Below are positions 45,997 through 56,069 of a DNA stretch of 64,000 nt, piece after piece. Made by a program: the position numbers and the translations under genes. Each line of letters opens with the position of its first letter. The stretch's first letter is position 1. Source of the stretch: Pseudomonas synxantha (GTDB lineage Bacteria; Pseudomonadota; Gammaproteobacteria; Pseudomonadales; Pseudomonadaceae); assembly GCF_900105675.1 (NCBI RefSeq), contig NZ_LT629786.1, positions 372,001 to 436,000 of the forward strand. Direction: 5' to 3'. Below the pieces are notes generated by a model. It saw nothing but the letters and a program-made list of their open reading frames with translations. It was not told the origin of the DNA and made no database searches.

Positions 45997-46834
45997 TCTC
46001 GTTGCCAAACCTGCCATCAGCCTGAGCCGCATCGCGATCTACGCGGTGCTGATCCTGGCGGTGCTGCTGTACCTGGTACCGCTGGTGGTGATGCTGCTCA
46101 CCAGCTTCAAGACCCCGGAAGACATCAGCACCGGCAACCTGCTGAGCTGGCCGACCGTGGTCAGCGGCATCGGCTGGGTCAAGGCCTGGGCCACCGTGGA
46201 TGGCTACTTCTGGAACTCGATCAAGATCACCGTGCCGGCGGTACTGATTTCCACCGCCATCGGTGCCTTGAACGGCTATGTGCTGTCGTTCTGGCGTTTC
46301 CGGGGCTCGCAGTTGTTCTTCGGGCTGTTGCTGTTCGGCTGCTTCCTGCCATTCCAGACCGTGCTGCTGCCGGCGTCGTTCACCCTCGGCAAGATGGGCC
46401 TGGCCAGCACTACCACCGGCCTGGTGTTTGTGCACGTGGTCTACGGCCTGGCGTTCACCACGCTGTTTTTCCGTAACTACTACGTGAGCATTCCGGATGC
46501 ACTGATCAAGGCCGCACGCCTGGATGGCGCGGGGTTCTTCACTATCTTCCGCCAGATCATCCTGCCGATGTCGACGCCGATCATCATGGTCTGCCTGATC
46601 TGGCAGTTCACCCAGATATGGAACGACTTCCTGTTCGGCGTGGTGTTCTCCAGCGGCGACTCCCAGCCCATTACGGTGGCGCTGAACAACCTGGTCAATA
46701 CCAGCACCGGGGCCAAGGAATATAACGTGGATATGGCGGCGGCGATGATCGCCGGGCTGCCGACCCTGCTGGTCTATGTGATCGCAGGCAAGTATTTCGT
46801 GCGCGGCCTTACGGCCGGCGCGGTCAAGGGGTAA
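45989..46834 (+). CDS. gtsC: Glucose ABC transporter permease GtsC
   Basis: A 281-aa MalG-type permease with about six membrane segments and EAA loop AARLDGAGFFTIFRQIILPM. It overlaps gtsB by 8 bp and is 2 bp before gtsD. Pairs with GtsB to form the channel. Confidence 0.95.
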   Translation: MTSLVAKPAISLSRIAIYAVLILAVLLYLVPLVVMLLTSFKTPEDISTGNLLSWPTVVSGIGWVKAWATVDGYFWNSIKITVPAVLISTAIGALNGYVLSFWRFRGSQLFFGLLLFGCFLPFQTVLLPASFTLGKMGLASTTTGLVFVHVVYGLAFTTLFFRNYYVSIPDALIKAARLDGAGFFTIFRQIILPMSTPIIMVCLIWQFTQIWNDFLFGVVFSSGDSQPITVALNNLVNTSTGAKEYNVDMAAAMIAGLPTLLVYVIAGKYFVRGLTAGAVKG

Positions 46835-46836
46835 TC

Positions 46837-47997
46837 ATGGCTACGCTTGAACTTCGCAATGTAAACAAGACCTATGGCGCCGGCCTGCCCGACACCTTGA
46901 AGAACATCGAACTGTCGATCAAGGAAGGCGAGTTCCTGATCCTGGTCGGCCCGTCGGGTTGCGGCAAATCCACGCTGATGAACTGCATCGCCGGCCTTGA
47001 GACCATCAGCGGCGGCGCGATCATGATCGGCGACCAGGACGTCAGCGGCATGAGCCCCAAGGACCGTGACATCGCCATGGTGTTCCAGTCCTACGCGTTG
47101 TACCCGACCATGAGCGTGCGCGAGAACATCGAGTTCGGCCTGAAAATCCGCAAGATGCCCCAGGCCGATATCGATACCGAAGTAGCACGGGTGGCCAAGC
47201 TGCTGCAGATCGAGCACCTGCTCAACCGCAAGCCCGGCCAGTTGTCCGGCGGCCAGCAACAGCGTGTGGCCATGGGCCGTGCCCTGGCGCGTCGGCCGAA
47301 GATCTACCTGTTCGACGAACCACTGTCCAACCTCGACGCCAAGCTGCGCGTCGAGATGCGCACCGAAATGAAACTGATGCACCAGCGCCTGAAAACCACC
47401 ACCGTCTATGTCACCCACGATCAGATCGAAGCGATGACCCTGGGCGACAAAGTGGCGGTAATGAAGGATGGCATCATCCAGCAGTTCGGTACGCCGAAAG
47501 AGATCTACAACAACCCTGCCAACCAGTTCGTGGCGAGTTTTATCGGTTCGCCGCCGATGAACTTCGTGCCTCTGCGCCTGCAACGCAAGGACGGCCGCCT
47601 GGTGGCGCTGCTCGACAGCGGCCAGGCCCGTTGCGAGCTGGCGCTTAACATGACGGACGCCGGCCTTGAGGACCGCGATGTGATCCTGGGCCTGCGCCCG
47701 GAGCAAATCATGTTGGCGGCGGGCGAGGGCAACAGCGCATCGAGCATTCGTGCCGAAGTCCAGGTCACCGAGCCGACCGGCCCGGACACCCTGGTATTCG
47801 TGCAGCTCAACGACACCAAGGTCTGCTGCCGCCTGGCACCGGACGTGGCGCCGCAGGTAGGCGAGACCCTGACCCTGCAATTCGACCCGGCCAAGGTGTT
47901 GCTGTTTGACGCCAAGACCGGTGAGCGACTGGGTACCACTGCTTCACTGCCGGCACAGGGGCATGCCGACAACGTGGCCCAGTTCAAGGGTCGCTGA
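46837..47997 (+). CDS. gtsD: Glucose ABC transporter ATPase GtsD
   Basis: A 386-aa MalK/UgpC-like ATPase: Walker [11 protein letters not shown] loop FQSYALYP, signature [15 protein letters not shown], Walker [15 protein letters not shown] loop VTHDQ, and C-terminal TOBE domain (about 240-380). Energises sugar import by GtsABC. Last ABC gene; OprB follows after an 85-bp gap with its own CA motif. Confidence 0.95.
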   Translation: MATLELRNVNKTYGAGLPDTLKNIELSIKEGEFLILVGPSGCGKSTLMNCIAGLETISGGAIMIGDQDVSGMSPKDRDIAMVFQSYALYPTMSVRENIEFGLKIRKMPQADIDTEVARVAKLLQIEHLLNRKPGQLSGGQQQRVAMGRALARRPKIYLFDEPLSNLDAKLRVEMRTEMKLMHQRLKTTTVYVTHDQIEAMTLGDKVAVMKDGIIQQFGTPKEIYNNPANQFVASFIGSPPMNFVPLRLQRKDGRLVALLDSGQARCELALNMTDAGLEDRDVILGLRPEQIMLAAGEGNSASSIRAEVQVTEPTGPDTLVFVQLNDTKVCCRLAPDVAPQVGETLTLQFDPAKVLLFDAKTGERLGTTASLPAQGHADNVAQFKGR

Positions 47998-48055
47998 AGC
48001 AGATAAGCAGTTGTTTTAGTTAAAAAATGTAACCCGCGTTAGATAAAAACAGTTT

Positions 48056-48066
48056 AATAACAATAA
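48056..48066 (+). promoter_or_regulatory. Hfq/Crc CA motif of oprB
   Basis: AATAACAATAA is a perfect AANAANAANAA run about 6 bp before the GAGGATG ribosome site of oprB. Confidence 0.65.
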
Positions 48067-48082
48067 AGACGAGGATGTAGGG

Positions 48083-49429
48083 ATGAAAAAGCAACACAAC
48101 AACACTCGGCTGATCTGCCAACTGTCAGCAGCAGCAGCCCTTGTATTGTCCGCCAATGCGATGGCGGCCGATGCGTTCAGCGCCGATTCCAAGTGGATGA
48201 CCGGCGATTGGGGTGGTGAGCGTACCAAGCTGATCGAGCAAGGTATCGACATCAAGGCCGACTACGTTGGGGAAATGGGCTACAACGCCCACGGCGGCTA
48301 CAACGACGACAAGACCGGTCGCTACTCTGACCAGTTCGGTCTGGGCGTGGCACTGGACCTGCAAAAACTGTGGGGCTGGGATAACACCCAGGCCAAGATC
48401 CAGTTGACCAATCGTAATGGCCAGAACATCTCCAATGACCGTATTGGTGACCCGCGTGCCGGCACCTTGAGCTCTTCCCAGGAAGTCTACGGTCGTGGCC
48501 ACATGGTACGTCTGACCCAGTTCTGGATTCAGCACCAGATGTTCGACAACAAGTTGGACGTGAAACTCGGCTACTTTGGTGAAGGCGAAGACTTCAACAC
48601 CTTCCCGTGCGACTTCCAGAACCTGTCGTTCTGTGGCTCCCAGGTGGGTAACTACGTCAACACCTGGTACAACTGGCCGGTTGCCCAGGCCGCGATCCGC
48701 GTGAAGTACAACATCACGCCTGAGCTGTATGCGCAAATCGGCGCCTACAACCAGAACCCATCGCAGCTGGAGCACGGCAACGGCTTCAAACTAAGCGGTA
48801 GCGGTACCAAGGGTACTGTGATTCCGGTGGAGTTGGTCTGGTCGCCGAAGGTTAATAACCTGCCGGGCGAATACCGTGTGGGCTTCTACAAGAGCGCCGC
48901 CGATGCCCCGGATGTCCGTGAAGACGTCAACGGCGGCGATGCTGTCCTTTCTGGCGCAGACTTCCGTACCCGTAGCAGCAAGAAAGGTTACTGGTTCGTT
49001 GCGCAACAGCAACTGACCACGCATAACGGCGACGCTTCCCGTGGCTTGAACATCGCTGCCAACGCGACCTTCCACGACAAGGAAACCAACCTGGTCGACA
49101 ACTACCAGTCGTTGATGCTGGTGTACAAGGGCCCATTCGACGCGCGTCCAAAAGATGATGTCGGCATTGGCGTCGCTCGCCTGCATGTCAACGATGACGT
49201 GAAGAAGAACTCTGAGCTGCTCAACGCCGCCAATGGTGTGAGCGACTATGACAATCCGCTGTACACGCCCATTCGTGAGACCGAGTACAACGTCGAACTC
49301 AACTACGGTTTCCATGTCACCAACTGGCTGACCGTGCGTCCTAACCTGCAATACGTGGTCCAGCCTGGCGGCGTGGATAAAGTCGACAATGCTCTGGTCG
49401 CTGGCCTGAAAATTCAGTCTACGTTCTAA
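48083..49429 (+). CDS. oprB: Carbohydrate-selective porin OprB
   Basis: Outer-membrane sugar porin of 448 aa: signal peptide (MKKQHNNTRLICQLSAAAAL..., cleavage near NAMA-ADAF), a WMTGDWGGERTKLIEQGIDI start typical of OprB, then a beta-barrel ending in a hydrophobic strand and a terminal Phe (IQSTF), the outer-membrane insertion signal. Feeds glucose and related sugars to GtsA. Expressed with gts or from its own leader; terminator at 49466. Confidence 0.95.
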   Translation: MKKQHNNTRLICQLSAAAALVLSANAMAADAFSADSKWMTGDWGGERTKLIEQGIDIKADYVGEMGYNAHGGYNDDKTGRYSDQFGLGVALDLQKLWGWDNTQAKIQLTNRNGQNISNDRIGDPRAGTLSSSQEVYGRGHMVRLTQFWIQHQMFDNKLDVKLGYFGEGEDFNTFPCDFQNLSFCGSQVGNYVNTWYNWPVAQAAIRVKYNITPELYAQIGAYNQNPSQLEHGNGFKLSGSGTKGTVIPVELVWSPKVNNLPGEYRVGFYKSAADAPDVREDVNGGDAVLSGADFRTRSSKKGYWFVAQQQLTTHNGDASRGLNIAANATFHDKETNLVDNYQSLMLVYKGPFDARPKDDVGIGVARLHVNDDVKKNSELLNAANGVSDYDNPLYTPIRETEYNVELNYGFHVTNWLTVRPNLQYVVQPGGVDKVDNALVAGLKIQSTF

Positions 49430-49465
49430 CGCTGTTGCGATAAGCTCCTCTCTCTGTGCGCATTT

Positions 49466-49495
49466 GCGGGTAGCCATGGCTATCCGCTTTTTTTT
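49466..49495 (+). terminator. Rho-independent terminator after oprB
   Basis: GCGGGTAGCC and GGCTATCCGC form a near-perfect stem (one G-T pair), followed by TTTTTTTT. Confidence 0.92.
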
Positions 49496-49527
49496 GGGTT
49501 GCACTGTGATATTCGGGACCTGGGCAC

Positions 49528-50373
49528 ATGCATGAGCAACCGCTGCAACGCTTTTTCAAATCCCTGCGCGAACGTCCAGTGTTCGCCTGGGAGCGCTTTC
49601 AGATGCGCGACGTGTTGGTGATCGACCATCCCCTGTGCCAGGCAGTGTTCAGTCGCCAGGGCGCGCAATTGCTGCACTTTCAACCCTCGGGCCAGAAGCC
49701 CTGGCTGTGGTGCGCCGCCAAATGGCCGCAAGTCGGTGCCATTCGTGGTGGCGTGCCGGTGTGCTGGCCCTGGTATGGCCGCCATCCCAGCGAAAACGCC
49801 TGGCCTTCCCATGGTTGGGCGCGCTTGATCGACTGGAAGCTGCTCGACAGCAGCACCGACGACGACGGCGTGCGCCTGCACTGGCAATTGCAGCTGTGTG
49901 ACTGGCAGGTGGACTTGCGCGCGCACCTGGGCGAGACCCTGGACCTGCGCCTGAGCACCGAGCACCAGGACGAACTGCCGTGCCAGTTGAGCCATGCATT
50001 GCACGCTTACTGGCGTATTGGTCACGTTGATGAGGTAGCGCTGTCTGGGCTTGATGGAGCGCAGGGCTACGACCAGCTCAATCGCCAGGTTTGCCAGCAG
50101 GAAGGCGAGCTAAGGGTCGATGGCGGTTGCCAGCGGGTGTTCCAGCATGAGGGCGAATTGCAGCTCAAGGATCATGCCTGGCAGCGCGAACTGTGCATCG
50201 ACACCGGCGACAGCGCCGACACGGTGGTGTGGCATCCGGGTAGCCGGCCGCTGTTGGGCGTGAGCTTTAACGAGGCGTCGGGGTTTGTGTGCGTGGAATC
50301 GGCGATGGCCGGGGCCAGCCTGGCGCCGGGGGAGAGGGCGCATTTGAGTTTGCAGGCCAGGGCAGGGGTTTAG
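49528..50373 (+). CDS. D-hexose-6-phosphate mutarotase (YeaD type)
   Basis: A 281-aa aldose-1-epimerase-like protein interconverting alpha and beta anomers of glucose-6-phosphate. Visible family features: GAQLLHF, IRGGVPVCWPWYGRH, SHGWAR and LSHALHAYWRIG with catalytic His; GVSFNEASGFVCVES near the end. Between oprB and hexR, where pseudomonads keep this gene; it supplies the anomer used by Zwf. Confidence 0.92.
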   Translation: MHEQPLQRFFKSLRERPVFAWERFQMRDVLVIDHPLCQAVFSRQGAQLLHFQPSGQKPWLWCAAKWPQVGAIRGGVPVCWPWYGRHPSENAWPSHGWARLIDWKLLDSSTDDDGVRLHWQLQLCDWQVDLRAHLGETLDLRLSTEHQDELPCQLSHALHAYWRIGHVDEVALSGLDGAQGYDQLNRQVCQQEGELRVDGGCQRVFQHEGELQLKDHAWQRELCIDTGDSADTVVWHPGSRPLLGVSFNEASGFVCVESAMAGASLAPGERAHLSLQARAGV

Positions 50374-50388
50374 CGGTGTGACTGCGGG

Positions 50389-50490
50389 CCTCATCGGGGG
50401 CAAGCCCCCTCCCACATTTGATCTTCAGTGCTAATAGATTGTAGGCACCACACAGCACCCATGTGGGAGGGGGCTTGCCCCCGATGAGGC
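50389..50490. repeat. REP pair between convergent mutarotase and hexR
   Basis: GGCCTCATCGGGGGCAAGCCCCC and GGGGGCTTGCCCCCGATGAGGCC are perfect inverses about 50 bp apart, in swapped orientation. Confidence 0.93.
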
Positions 50491-50515
50491 CAATAAAGCC
50501 GACATAAATGCTGAC

Positions 50516-51385
50516 TCAGTTGAACTCATCCCCCACCGGATACCGGCTGTCATTCAAGCTCTCTTTGATCTTGCGCAAATGTGGCTGGAAATCCACCCCG
50601 CGGCGCAGGGTCATGCCGGTCGCCAGCACATCCAGCACTGTCAACTGGATAATCCGCGAAGTCATCGGCATATAGATGTCGGTATCTTCGGGCAAGGGGA
50701 TGTTCAGGCTCACTGTACTGGCCTTGGCCAGCGGCGAGTTCTCGGCGGTGACGCCCAGTACTGAAGCACCGTTTTCGCGGGCAATACGCGCTACTTCCAC
50801 CAGCTCGCGAGTACGTCCGGTGTAGGAAATGATCACGAACAACTCACCGGTGTGGGCCACCGAAGCGATCATGCGCTGCATCAGCACATCCGCATGAGCG
50901 GTCACCGCCAGGTTGAAACGGAAAAACTTGTGCAGCGCATCCATCGCCACCGGTGCCGAGGCCCCGAGTCCGAAGAAGTGGATCTGCCGCGCCTGGATCA
51001 ACAAGTCCACCGCCTTGCTGATCAGGGCCGGGTCGAGGGCCTGGCAGGCGCTGTCCAGGGAGGCAATGGCGCTGCCAAAGATCTTCTGGGTGTAGGCTTC
51101 GGGGTTATCATCAGCCTCCACGGCCCGGCTGACATACGCGGCGCCGCTGGCCAGGCTTTGCGCCAGCTGCAATTTAAGTTCAGGGTAACCGCTGACACCG
51201 AACGAACGGCAGAAGCGGTTGACCGTCGGTTCACTGACCGAGGCGGCCTGGGCGAGGGCGGCGATCGAGAAGCGTGTGGCCTGCTGCGGGTTGAGCAGGA
51301 TGACTTCAGCGACTTTGCGCTCGGCCTTGTTCAATTCTTCGAGGCGGTTCCGGATCTGTTCCAGAAGATTTCGCACGCGGTCCAT
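50516..51385 (-). CDS. hexR: RpiR-family repressor HexR
   Basis: A 289-aa regulator with N-terminal HTH ([23 protein letters not shown], about 35-60) and a C-terminal SIS sugar-phosphate domain ([30 protein letters not shown]). HexR represses zwf-pgl-eda and other Entner-Doudoroff genes and is released by KDPG. Divergent from zwf with a 210-bp gap holding a palindrome that fits its operator. Confidence 0.96.
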   Translation of the reverse strand: MDRVRNLLEQIRNRLEELNKAERKVAEVILLNPQQATRFSIAALAQAASVSEPTVNRFCRSFGVSGYPELKLQLAQSLASGAAYVSRAVEADDNPEAYTQKIFGSAIASLDSACQALDPALISKAVDLLIQARQIHFFGLGASAPVAMDALHKFFRFNLAVTAHADVLMQRMIASVAHTGELFVIISYTGRTRELVEVARIARENGASVLGVTAENSPLAKASTVSLNIPLPEDTDIYMPMTSRIIQLTVLDVLATGMTLRRGVDFQPHLRKIKESLNDSRYPVGDEFN

Positions 51386-51514
51386 TCAGTCTTTCCTTCG
51401 GGCGACGATGCAAATAAAGGGCAATGACCAATCGATGAGTGGTCCTTTGCGGTGGCCTATCCTACTGAGGGTAGCGGAACACCACCACTCGGAATGCGTA
51501 TTTCGGGAAAATGT

Positions 51515-51530
51515 TGTGGTTATTACTACA
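51515..51530. promoter_or_regulatory. Candidate HexR operator
   Basis: TGTGGT-N4-ACTACA is a 16-bp near-perfect inverted repeat in the zwf/hexR intergenic region, 66 bp before zwf. Its shape agrees with HexR sites known in pseudomonads (TTGT...ACAA and TGTNGT-like arms). Confidence 0.55.
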
Positions 51531-51582
51531 TTTTTCCTTGAGTGATGCCTTGAAAAAAGGTATTTGTAGCTTAACTTGATAA

Positions 51583-51590
51583 AAGAACAA
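51583..51590 (+). promoter_or_regulatory. Hfq/Crc CA motif in place of the zwf ribosome site
   Basis: AAGAACAA fits AANAANAA and ends 5 bp before the zwf ATG. No purine-rich Shine-Dalgarno is found within 20 bp upstream, so the motif occupies the ribosome site. Confidence 0.55.
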
Positions 51591-51595
51591 ACATC

Positions 51596-53062
51596 ATGCC
51601 TTCGATAACCGTAGAACCCTGCACCTTTGCCCTGTTTGGCGCCTTGGGTGATCTGGCGCTGCGCAAGTTATTTCCTGCTCTCTATCAACTCGATGGCGCC
51701 GGGTTGCTGCACGATGACACGCGCATCCTGGCCCTGGCCCGTGAAGCCGGCAGCGAGCAGCAACACTTGGCCCATATCGAAACACAATTGCGTAAATACG
51801 TCGGCAAGGAACTCGACGAAGCCGTGACCACACGCTTCCTCGCACGCCTGGCCTATGTGCATGTCGACTTCATGAAGGCTGACGACTATGTCGCCCTGGC
51901 CGAGAACGTCGGCAGCGAACAACGCCTGATTGCCTATTTCGCCACCCCGGCGGCGGTGTACGGCGCGATCTGCGAGAACCTGGCCAAGGTCGGCCTGGCG
52001 GACAACACCCGTGTGGTGCTGGAAAAGCCCATCGGTTCGGACCTGGAGTCCTCGCGCAAGGTCAACGACGCCGTGGCGCAGTTTTTCCCGGAAAACCGCA
52101 CCTACCGTATCGACCACTACCTGGGCAAAGAGACCGTCCAGAACCTGATCGCCCTGCGTTTCGCCAACAGCCTGTTCGAAACCCAGTGGAACCAGAACTA
52201 CATCTCCCACGTGGAAATTACCGTGGCCGAGCAGGTCGGCATCGAAGGCCGTTGGGGTTACTTCGACAAGGCCGGCCAGCTGCGTGACATGATCCAGAAC
52301 CACTTGTTGCAACTGCTTTGCCTGATTGCCATGGACCCGCCCGCCGACCTGTCCGCCGACAGCATTCGTGACGAGAAGGTCAAGGTGCTCAAGGCCCTGG
52401 CGCCGATCAGCCCCGAGGGCCTGACCACCCAGGTGGTGCGCGGCCAATACATCGCCGGCTACAGTGCCGGCAAAGCCGTGCCGGGCTACCTGGAAGAAGA
52501 CAATTCCAACACCCAGAGCGACACCGAGACTTTCGTCGCCCTGCGTGCCGATATACGTAACTGGCGTTGGGCCGGGGTGCCGTTCTATCTGCGCACCGGC
52601 AAGCGCATGCCGCAAAAGCTGTCGCAGATCGTCATCCACTTCAAGGAACCGTCCCACTACATCTTCGCTCCCGAGCAGCGCCTGCAGATCAGCAACAAGC
52701 TGATCATCCGCCTGCAGCCGGACGAAGGCATTTCCTTACGAGTGATGACCAAGGAGCAGGGCCTGGACAAGGGCATGCAACTGCGCAGCGGGCCACTGCA
52801 ACTGAATTTTTCCGACACCTATCGCAGCGCACGGATCCCCGATGCCTACGAGCGTTTGCTGTTGGAAGTAATGCGCGGCAATCAGAACCTGTTTGTTCGC
52901 AAAGATGAAATCGAAGCCGCGTGGAAGTGGTGCGACCAGTTGATCGCCGGCTGGAAGAAGTCCGGCGATGCGCCCAAGCCTTATGCGGCAGGGTCCTGGG
53001 GGCCGATGAGCTCGATTGCACTGATCACGCGGGATGGGAGGTCGTGGTATGGCGATATCTGA
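51596..53062 (+). CDS. zwf: Glucose-6-phosphate 1-dehydrogenase Zwf
   Basis: Oxidises glucose-6-phosphate to 6-phosphogluconolactone, making NAD(P)H at the entry to the Entner-Doudoroff route. It is 488 aa, with N-terminal cofactor fold [17 protein letters not shown] and substrate/catalytic motif RIDHYLGKE. No Shine-Dalgarno is visible; it may be translated by an unusual initiation mode or be held low unless Hfq/Crc leaves. It overlaps pgl by 14 bp. Confidence 0.97.
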   Translation: MPSITVEPCTFALFGALGDLALRKLFPALYQLDGAGLLHDDTRILALAREAGSEQQHLAHIETQLRKYVGKELDEAVTTRFLARLAYVHVDFMKADDYVALAENVGSEQRLIAYFATPAAVYGAICENLAKVGLADNTRVVLEKPIGSDLESSRKVNDAVAQFFPENRTYRIDHYLGKETVQNLIALRFANSLFETQWNQNYISHVEITVAEQVGIEGRWGYFDKAGQLRDMIQNHLLQLLCLIAMDPPADLSADSIRDEKVKVLKALAPISPEGLTTQVVRGQYIAGYSAGKAVPGYLEEDNSNTQSDTETFVALRADIRNWRWAGVPFYLRTGKRMPQKLSQIVIHFKEPSHYIFAPEQRLQISNKLIIRLQPDEGISLRVMTKEQGLDKGMQLRSGPLQLNFSDTYRSARIPDAYERLLLEVMRGNQNLFVRKDEIEAAWKWCDQLIAGWKKSGDAPKPYAAGSWGPMSSIALITRDGRSWYGDI

Positions 53063-53762
53063 ATTGAAACTGCCTCAGGGCGTGACTGCCCATGAGTACC
53101 GTACGCCCGCGCTGCTGGCCGATGGCCTGGCCAATGACGTGGCCGAACAGCTGCGCGCAGCCATCAGTGCCCGTGGCGAGGCGACCTTGGTGGTGTCCGG
53201 TGGCCGCAGCCCCGTGGCGTTTTTCCAGAACCTGGCCAAGCAGGGCCTGGACTGGTCCAGGGTCACCATCACCCTGGCTGATGAACGCTGGGTGCCGGTA
53301 GAGCACGCCGACAGCAACGCCGGCCTGTTAAAGCAGCACCTGCTGCAAGGCCCGGCGGCCAAGGCCAGGTTCCTCAGCCTGTACAGCGCTGCCGCTAATC
53401 TTGAAGACGCTGCCGAGCAGGCTGATCGCTTGCTGGCCGAACTGCCGTCCATTGATGTGCTGGTGTTGGGCATGGGTGATGACGGCCACACCGCATCGTT
53501 GTTCCCCAACAGCCCGAACCTGGGTGAGGCGCTTAAGGCCGACGGAACCCGCCGTTGCTGGCCGATGCTGGCGCCCACCGTGCCACATCAGCGCCTGACC
53601 ATGAGTCGCGCCTTGCTGGCCACGGCCAACTACACCGTGCTGTCGATTTCCGGCAGTTCGAAATTGACCACCTTGAGCGCCGCGCTGGCCAGTGACGATG
53701 TTGCTGCCATGCCGATTCGCGCGTTTTTGCAACCTACTCTAGAGATTTACTGGTGCCCATGA
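53049..53762 (+). CDS. pgl: 6-phosphogluconolactonase Pgl
   Basis: Hydrolyses 6-phosphogluconolactone to 6-phosphogluconate. It is 237 aa with [19 protein letters not shown] and [14 protein letters not shown], the SIS-like lactonase signatures. ATG at 53049 with GGAGG 7 bp upstream lies within the end of zwf. Stop shares ATGA with a possible eda start. Confidence 0.95.
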   Translation: MAISELKLPQGVTAHEYRTPALLADGLANDVAEQLRAAISARGEATLVVSGGRSPVAFFQNLAKQGLDWSRVTITLADERWVPVEHADSNAGLLKQHLLQGPAAKARFLSLYSAAANLEDAAEQADRLLAELPSIDVLVLGMGDDGHTASLFPNSPNLGEALKADGTRRCWPMLAPTVPHQRLTMSRALLATANYTVLSISGSSKLTTLSAALASDDVAAMPIRAFLQPTLEIYWCP

Positions 53763-53779
53763 GCCAAGGATCAGCCGCT

Positions 53780-54445
53780 ATGAAAAGCCCTCAACCGACC
53801 GTGTCCATGGCGGATAAAGTTGCCTTGATCGACAGCCTCTGCGCCAAGGCGCGGATCCTGCCGGTGATCACCATTGCCCGCGAACAGGACATCCTGCCGC
53901 TGGCCGACGCCCTGGCAGCTGGCGGTTTGACCGCATTGGAAGTGACCTTGCGTTCGGAGTTCGGCCTCAAGGCCATTCAGGTCTTGCGTGAGCAGCGTCC
54001 CGAGCTGTGCACCGGCGCCGGCACCGTGCTTGACCGCCATATGCTCGAAGCGGCTGAAGTGGCCGGCTCGCAATTTATCGTTACCCCCGGCATCACCCGC
54101 GACCTGCTGGAAGCCTCGGTACACAGCCCGATCCCGCTGCTGCCTGGGATCAGCAACGCTTCGGGCATCATGGAAGGCTACGGCCTGGGTTATCGCCGCT
54201 TCAAGCTGTTTCCGGCCGAAGTCAGCGGCGGCGTCGCGGCCATCAAGGCCCTTGGCGGCCCGTTTGGCGAAGTGAAGTTCTGCCCGACCGGCGGCGTCGG
54301 CCCCGCCAACATCAAGAGCTACATGGCGTTGAAAAATGTGATGTGCGTGGGCGGTAGCTGGATGCTTGACCCTGAGTGGATCAAGAACGGCGACTGGGCG
54401 CGTATCCAGGAAGTCACCGCCGAGGCGCTGGCGCTGCTGGATTGA
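53780..54445 (+). CDS. eda: KDPG/KHG aldolase Eda
   Basis: Splits 2-keto-3-deoxy-6-phosphogluconate to pyruvate and glyceraldehyde-3-phosphate. Here 221 aa from ATG at 53780 with AGGA 9 bp upstream; an ATG at 53759 overlapping the pgl stop would add 7 residues. The Schiff-base lysine is in RRFKLFPAEVSGG; GAGTV and PTGGV are typical. Edd itself is not in the window. Confidence 0.95.
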   Translation: MKSPQPTVSMADKVALIDSLCAKARILPVITIAREQDILPLADALAAGGLTALEVTLRSEFGLKAIQVLREQRPELCTGAGTVLDRHMLEAAEVAGSQFIVTPGITRDLLEASVHSPIPLLPGISNASGIMEGYGLGYRRFKLFPAEVSGGVAAIKALGGPFGEVKFCPTGGVGPANIKSYMALKNVMCVGGSWMLDPEWIKNGDWARIQEVTAEALALLD

Positions 54446-54489
54446 GTTGATTTACCGAATCGTTGTTGCTGTGCTTTAACGGCATTTTT

Positions 54490-54522
54490 GCGGTGCACTT
54501 GGTCGGTGCGCCGCTTTTTTTT
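54490..54522 (+). terminator. Rho-independent terminator of zwf-pgl-eda
   Basis: GCGG-T-GCA and TGC-G-CCGC pair around a 9-base loop, followed by eight T, 45 bp after the eda stop. Confidence 0.88.
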
Positions 54523-54552
54523 GCCCGTAGAAAATCTTCAGGCTCACCGAAA

Positions 54553-54648
54553 AACTGTGGGAGGGGGCTTGCTCCCGATAGCGGTAGATCAGCCACTGCG
54601 TCTGGTAACTGACACACGCAATCGGGAGCAAGCCCCCTCCCACAGTTT
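54553..54648. repeat. REP pair overlapping the aminotransferase stop
   Basis: AACTGTGGGAGGGGGCTTGCTCCCGAT and its inverse; the right end runs into the last bases of the convergent aminotransferase gene. Confidence 0.92.
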
Positions 54649-55822
54649 AATCTTTGCTTAGCTCGGTAATGGCGTTGACCAGTACGCCGATATCCGCTGC
54701 CGACGTCACCAACCCCGGCGTCACCCGGATACAGGTGCCAAACGCAGCCCCCGTGCGCGTGGTGACAAACAGGTCGTGTTCCTTGAGCAACCTATCCACC
54801 ATCACTTGCTGATCCCGCCCGATGAACTTGAACGCTGTGATCCCGCAATACAGTCGCGGATCATCCGACGTCAGCACTTCAATTCCCGGCAATGGCCTTA
54901 CCTGGCTTACCCACAGATCGCGCAGGTAATTTACCCGTGCGCCTTTGCTCGCAGCGCCACCCAATTGTCGATGTTCTTCGAACACTAAAGGCAAGGTCAT
55001 CAGCGCGGGAAAATTCGGTGTGCTGTAGGACGTACGCGCGCGCACATCAGTGGCCGGATAGTGAAACTCGCCCATGTCCGGATCTATATCGGCCAGGCGT
55101 TCCGGGGCGATATACATAAAGCCCAGGGTCAGCGGCGCGCCGATCCATTTATGCAGGTTGAAACCGGCGAATTGAATGCCCAGTTCGGCCAGGTTGAACT
55201 CGATCTGGCCCAGCGCGTGGGCGCCGTCGAGGATCACATCGATAGCCTGTTCTCGTGCAGCCTTGGCAATGGCTGCAACGGGCATTACCAGGCCAGTGCG
55301 ATGGGTGACATGGGTCAGGGCCATCAGCTTGATGCGCGGGTACTGCACGAACGCGTCGCGATAAGTCTGCACCAGGCTGTCGAAACTGGCCGGGTGAGCG
55401 TGTGATACCTCAATCACTTCCACGCCGCGAACGCTTGCAAGCCAGCGCATGGCCCCCTTGACCGTGTCGTACTCCAAATCACTGATCAATACCTGATCGC
55501 CCGGTTGCAGGCGGTTGTAGTTGCGGATCAGCGACTGCAAGGCTTCGGTGGCGTTGCGGGTGAAGGCGAGCGCCTGCGGATCGACATTGATCAGTTCGGC
55601 CAACTGGCGGCGGATCTGGATATTTTCACCCTGCTCAAAGCGCTGGCGCACGTACACCGAGTTGCTGCGGTTGATATAGCTTATGTGTTCAAGGTACTGC
55701 GCCTGTACTGCACGGCTCATGCGCCCGAAATAACCATTTTCCAGGTTGATCGGCCCAGGCTCCAGGTCAAAGCGCTCGGCGATGGCGCGCCAGTGGGGTT
55801 CGTTATCAGCATTCCTTGGCAT
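54647..55822 (-). CDS. Class-V PLP aminotransferase-fold protein (isopenicillin N epimerase/PvdN-like)
   Basis: A 391-aa fold-type I PLP enzyme. The PLP lysine is in FNLHKWIGAPLTLGF, with DGAHALGQ carrying the PLP-binding Asp, and LENGYFGRMS near the N-terminus. It belongs to the isopenicillin N epimerase/cysteine desulfurase-like group that includes pseudomonad PvdN. Unlike PvdN it has no Tat signal and would be cytosolic. The start is 10 bp after the DUF3820 stop, so both are in one operon. Substrate unknown. Confidence 0.85.
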   Translation of the reverse strand: MPRNADNEPHWRAIAERFDLEPGPINLENGYFGRMSRAVQAQYLEHISYINRSNSVYVRQRFEQGENIQIRRQLAELINVDPQALAFTRNATEALQSLIRNYNRLQPGDQVLISDLEYDTVKGAMRWLASVRGVEVIEVSHAHPASFDSLVQTYRDAFVQYPRIKLMALTHVTHRTGLVMPVAAIAKAAREQAIDVILDGAHALGQIEFNLAELGIQFAGFNLHKWIGAPLTLGFMYIAPERLADIDPDMGEFHYPATDVRARTSYSTPNFPALMTLPLVFEEHRQLGGAASKGARVNYLRDLWVSQVRPLPGIEVLTSDDPRLYCGITAFKFIGRDQQVMVDRLLKEHDLFVTTRTGAAFGTCIRVTPGLVTSAADIGVLVNAITELSKD

Positions 55823-55832
55823 GGCGAGTCTC

Positions 55833-56069
55833 TTAATGGCGGGGGGCGGGTTTACCGTGTTTAACGCGTAGCGGTTCGAGCAATTCAGACAAGCCGTTGT
55901 GATCGATTTCCTGCATCAGGGCCAGCAAACCGCCTAATTCACCATGGGGAAACCCTTCACGGGCGAACCAGTTCAGGTAAGGGCCAGGCAGGTCAGCGAT
56001 GATCCGGCCCTTGTATTTTCCGAAGGGCATTTCGCGGGTGATCAGCAATTCGAGTTTTTCGGGGTTCAT
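55833..56069 (-). CDS. DUF3820 family protein
   Basis: A 78-aa protein with the DUF3820 pattern MPFGKYKGRIIADLPGPYLNWF and a basic end. In other proteins this fold accompanies DNA polymerase III epsilon-like nucleases; on its own its role is unknown. The ATG at 56069 is preferred over an upstream open extension because it fits the family length; the ribosome site is weak. Co-transcribed with the aminotransferase gene. Confidence 0.8.
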   Translation of the reverse strand: MNPEKLELLITREMPFGKYKGRIIADLPGPYLNWFAREGFPHGELGGLLALMQEIDHNGLSELLEPLRVKHGKPAPRH

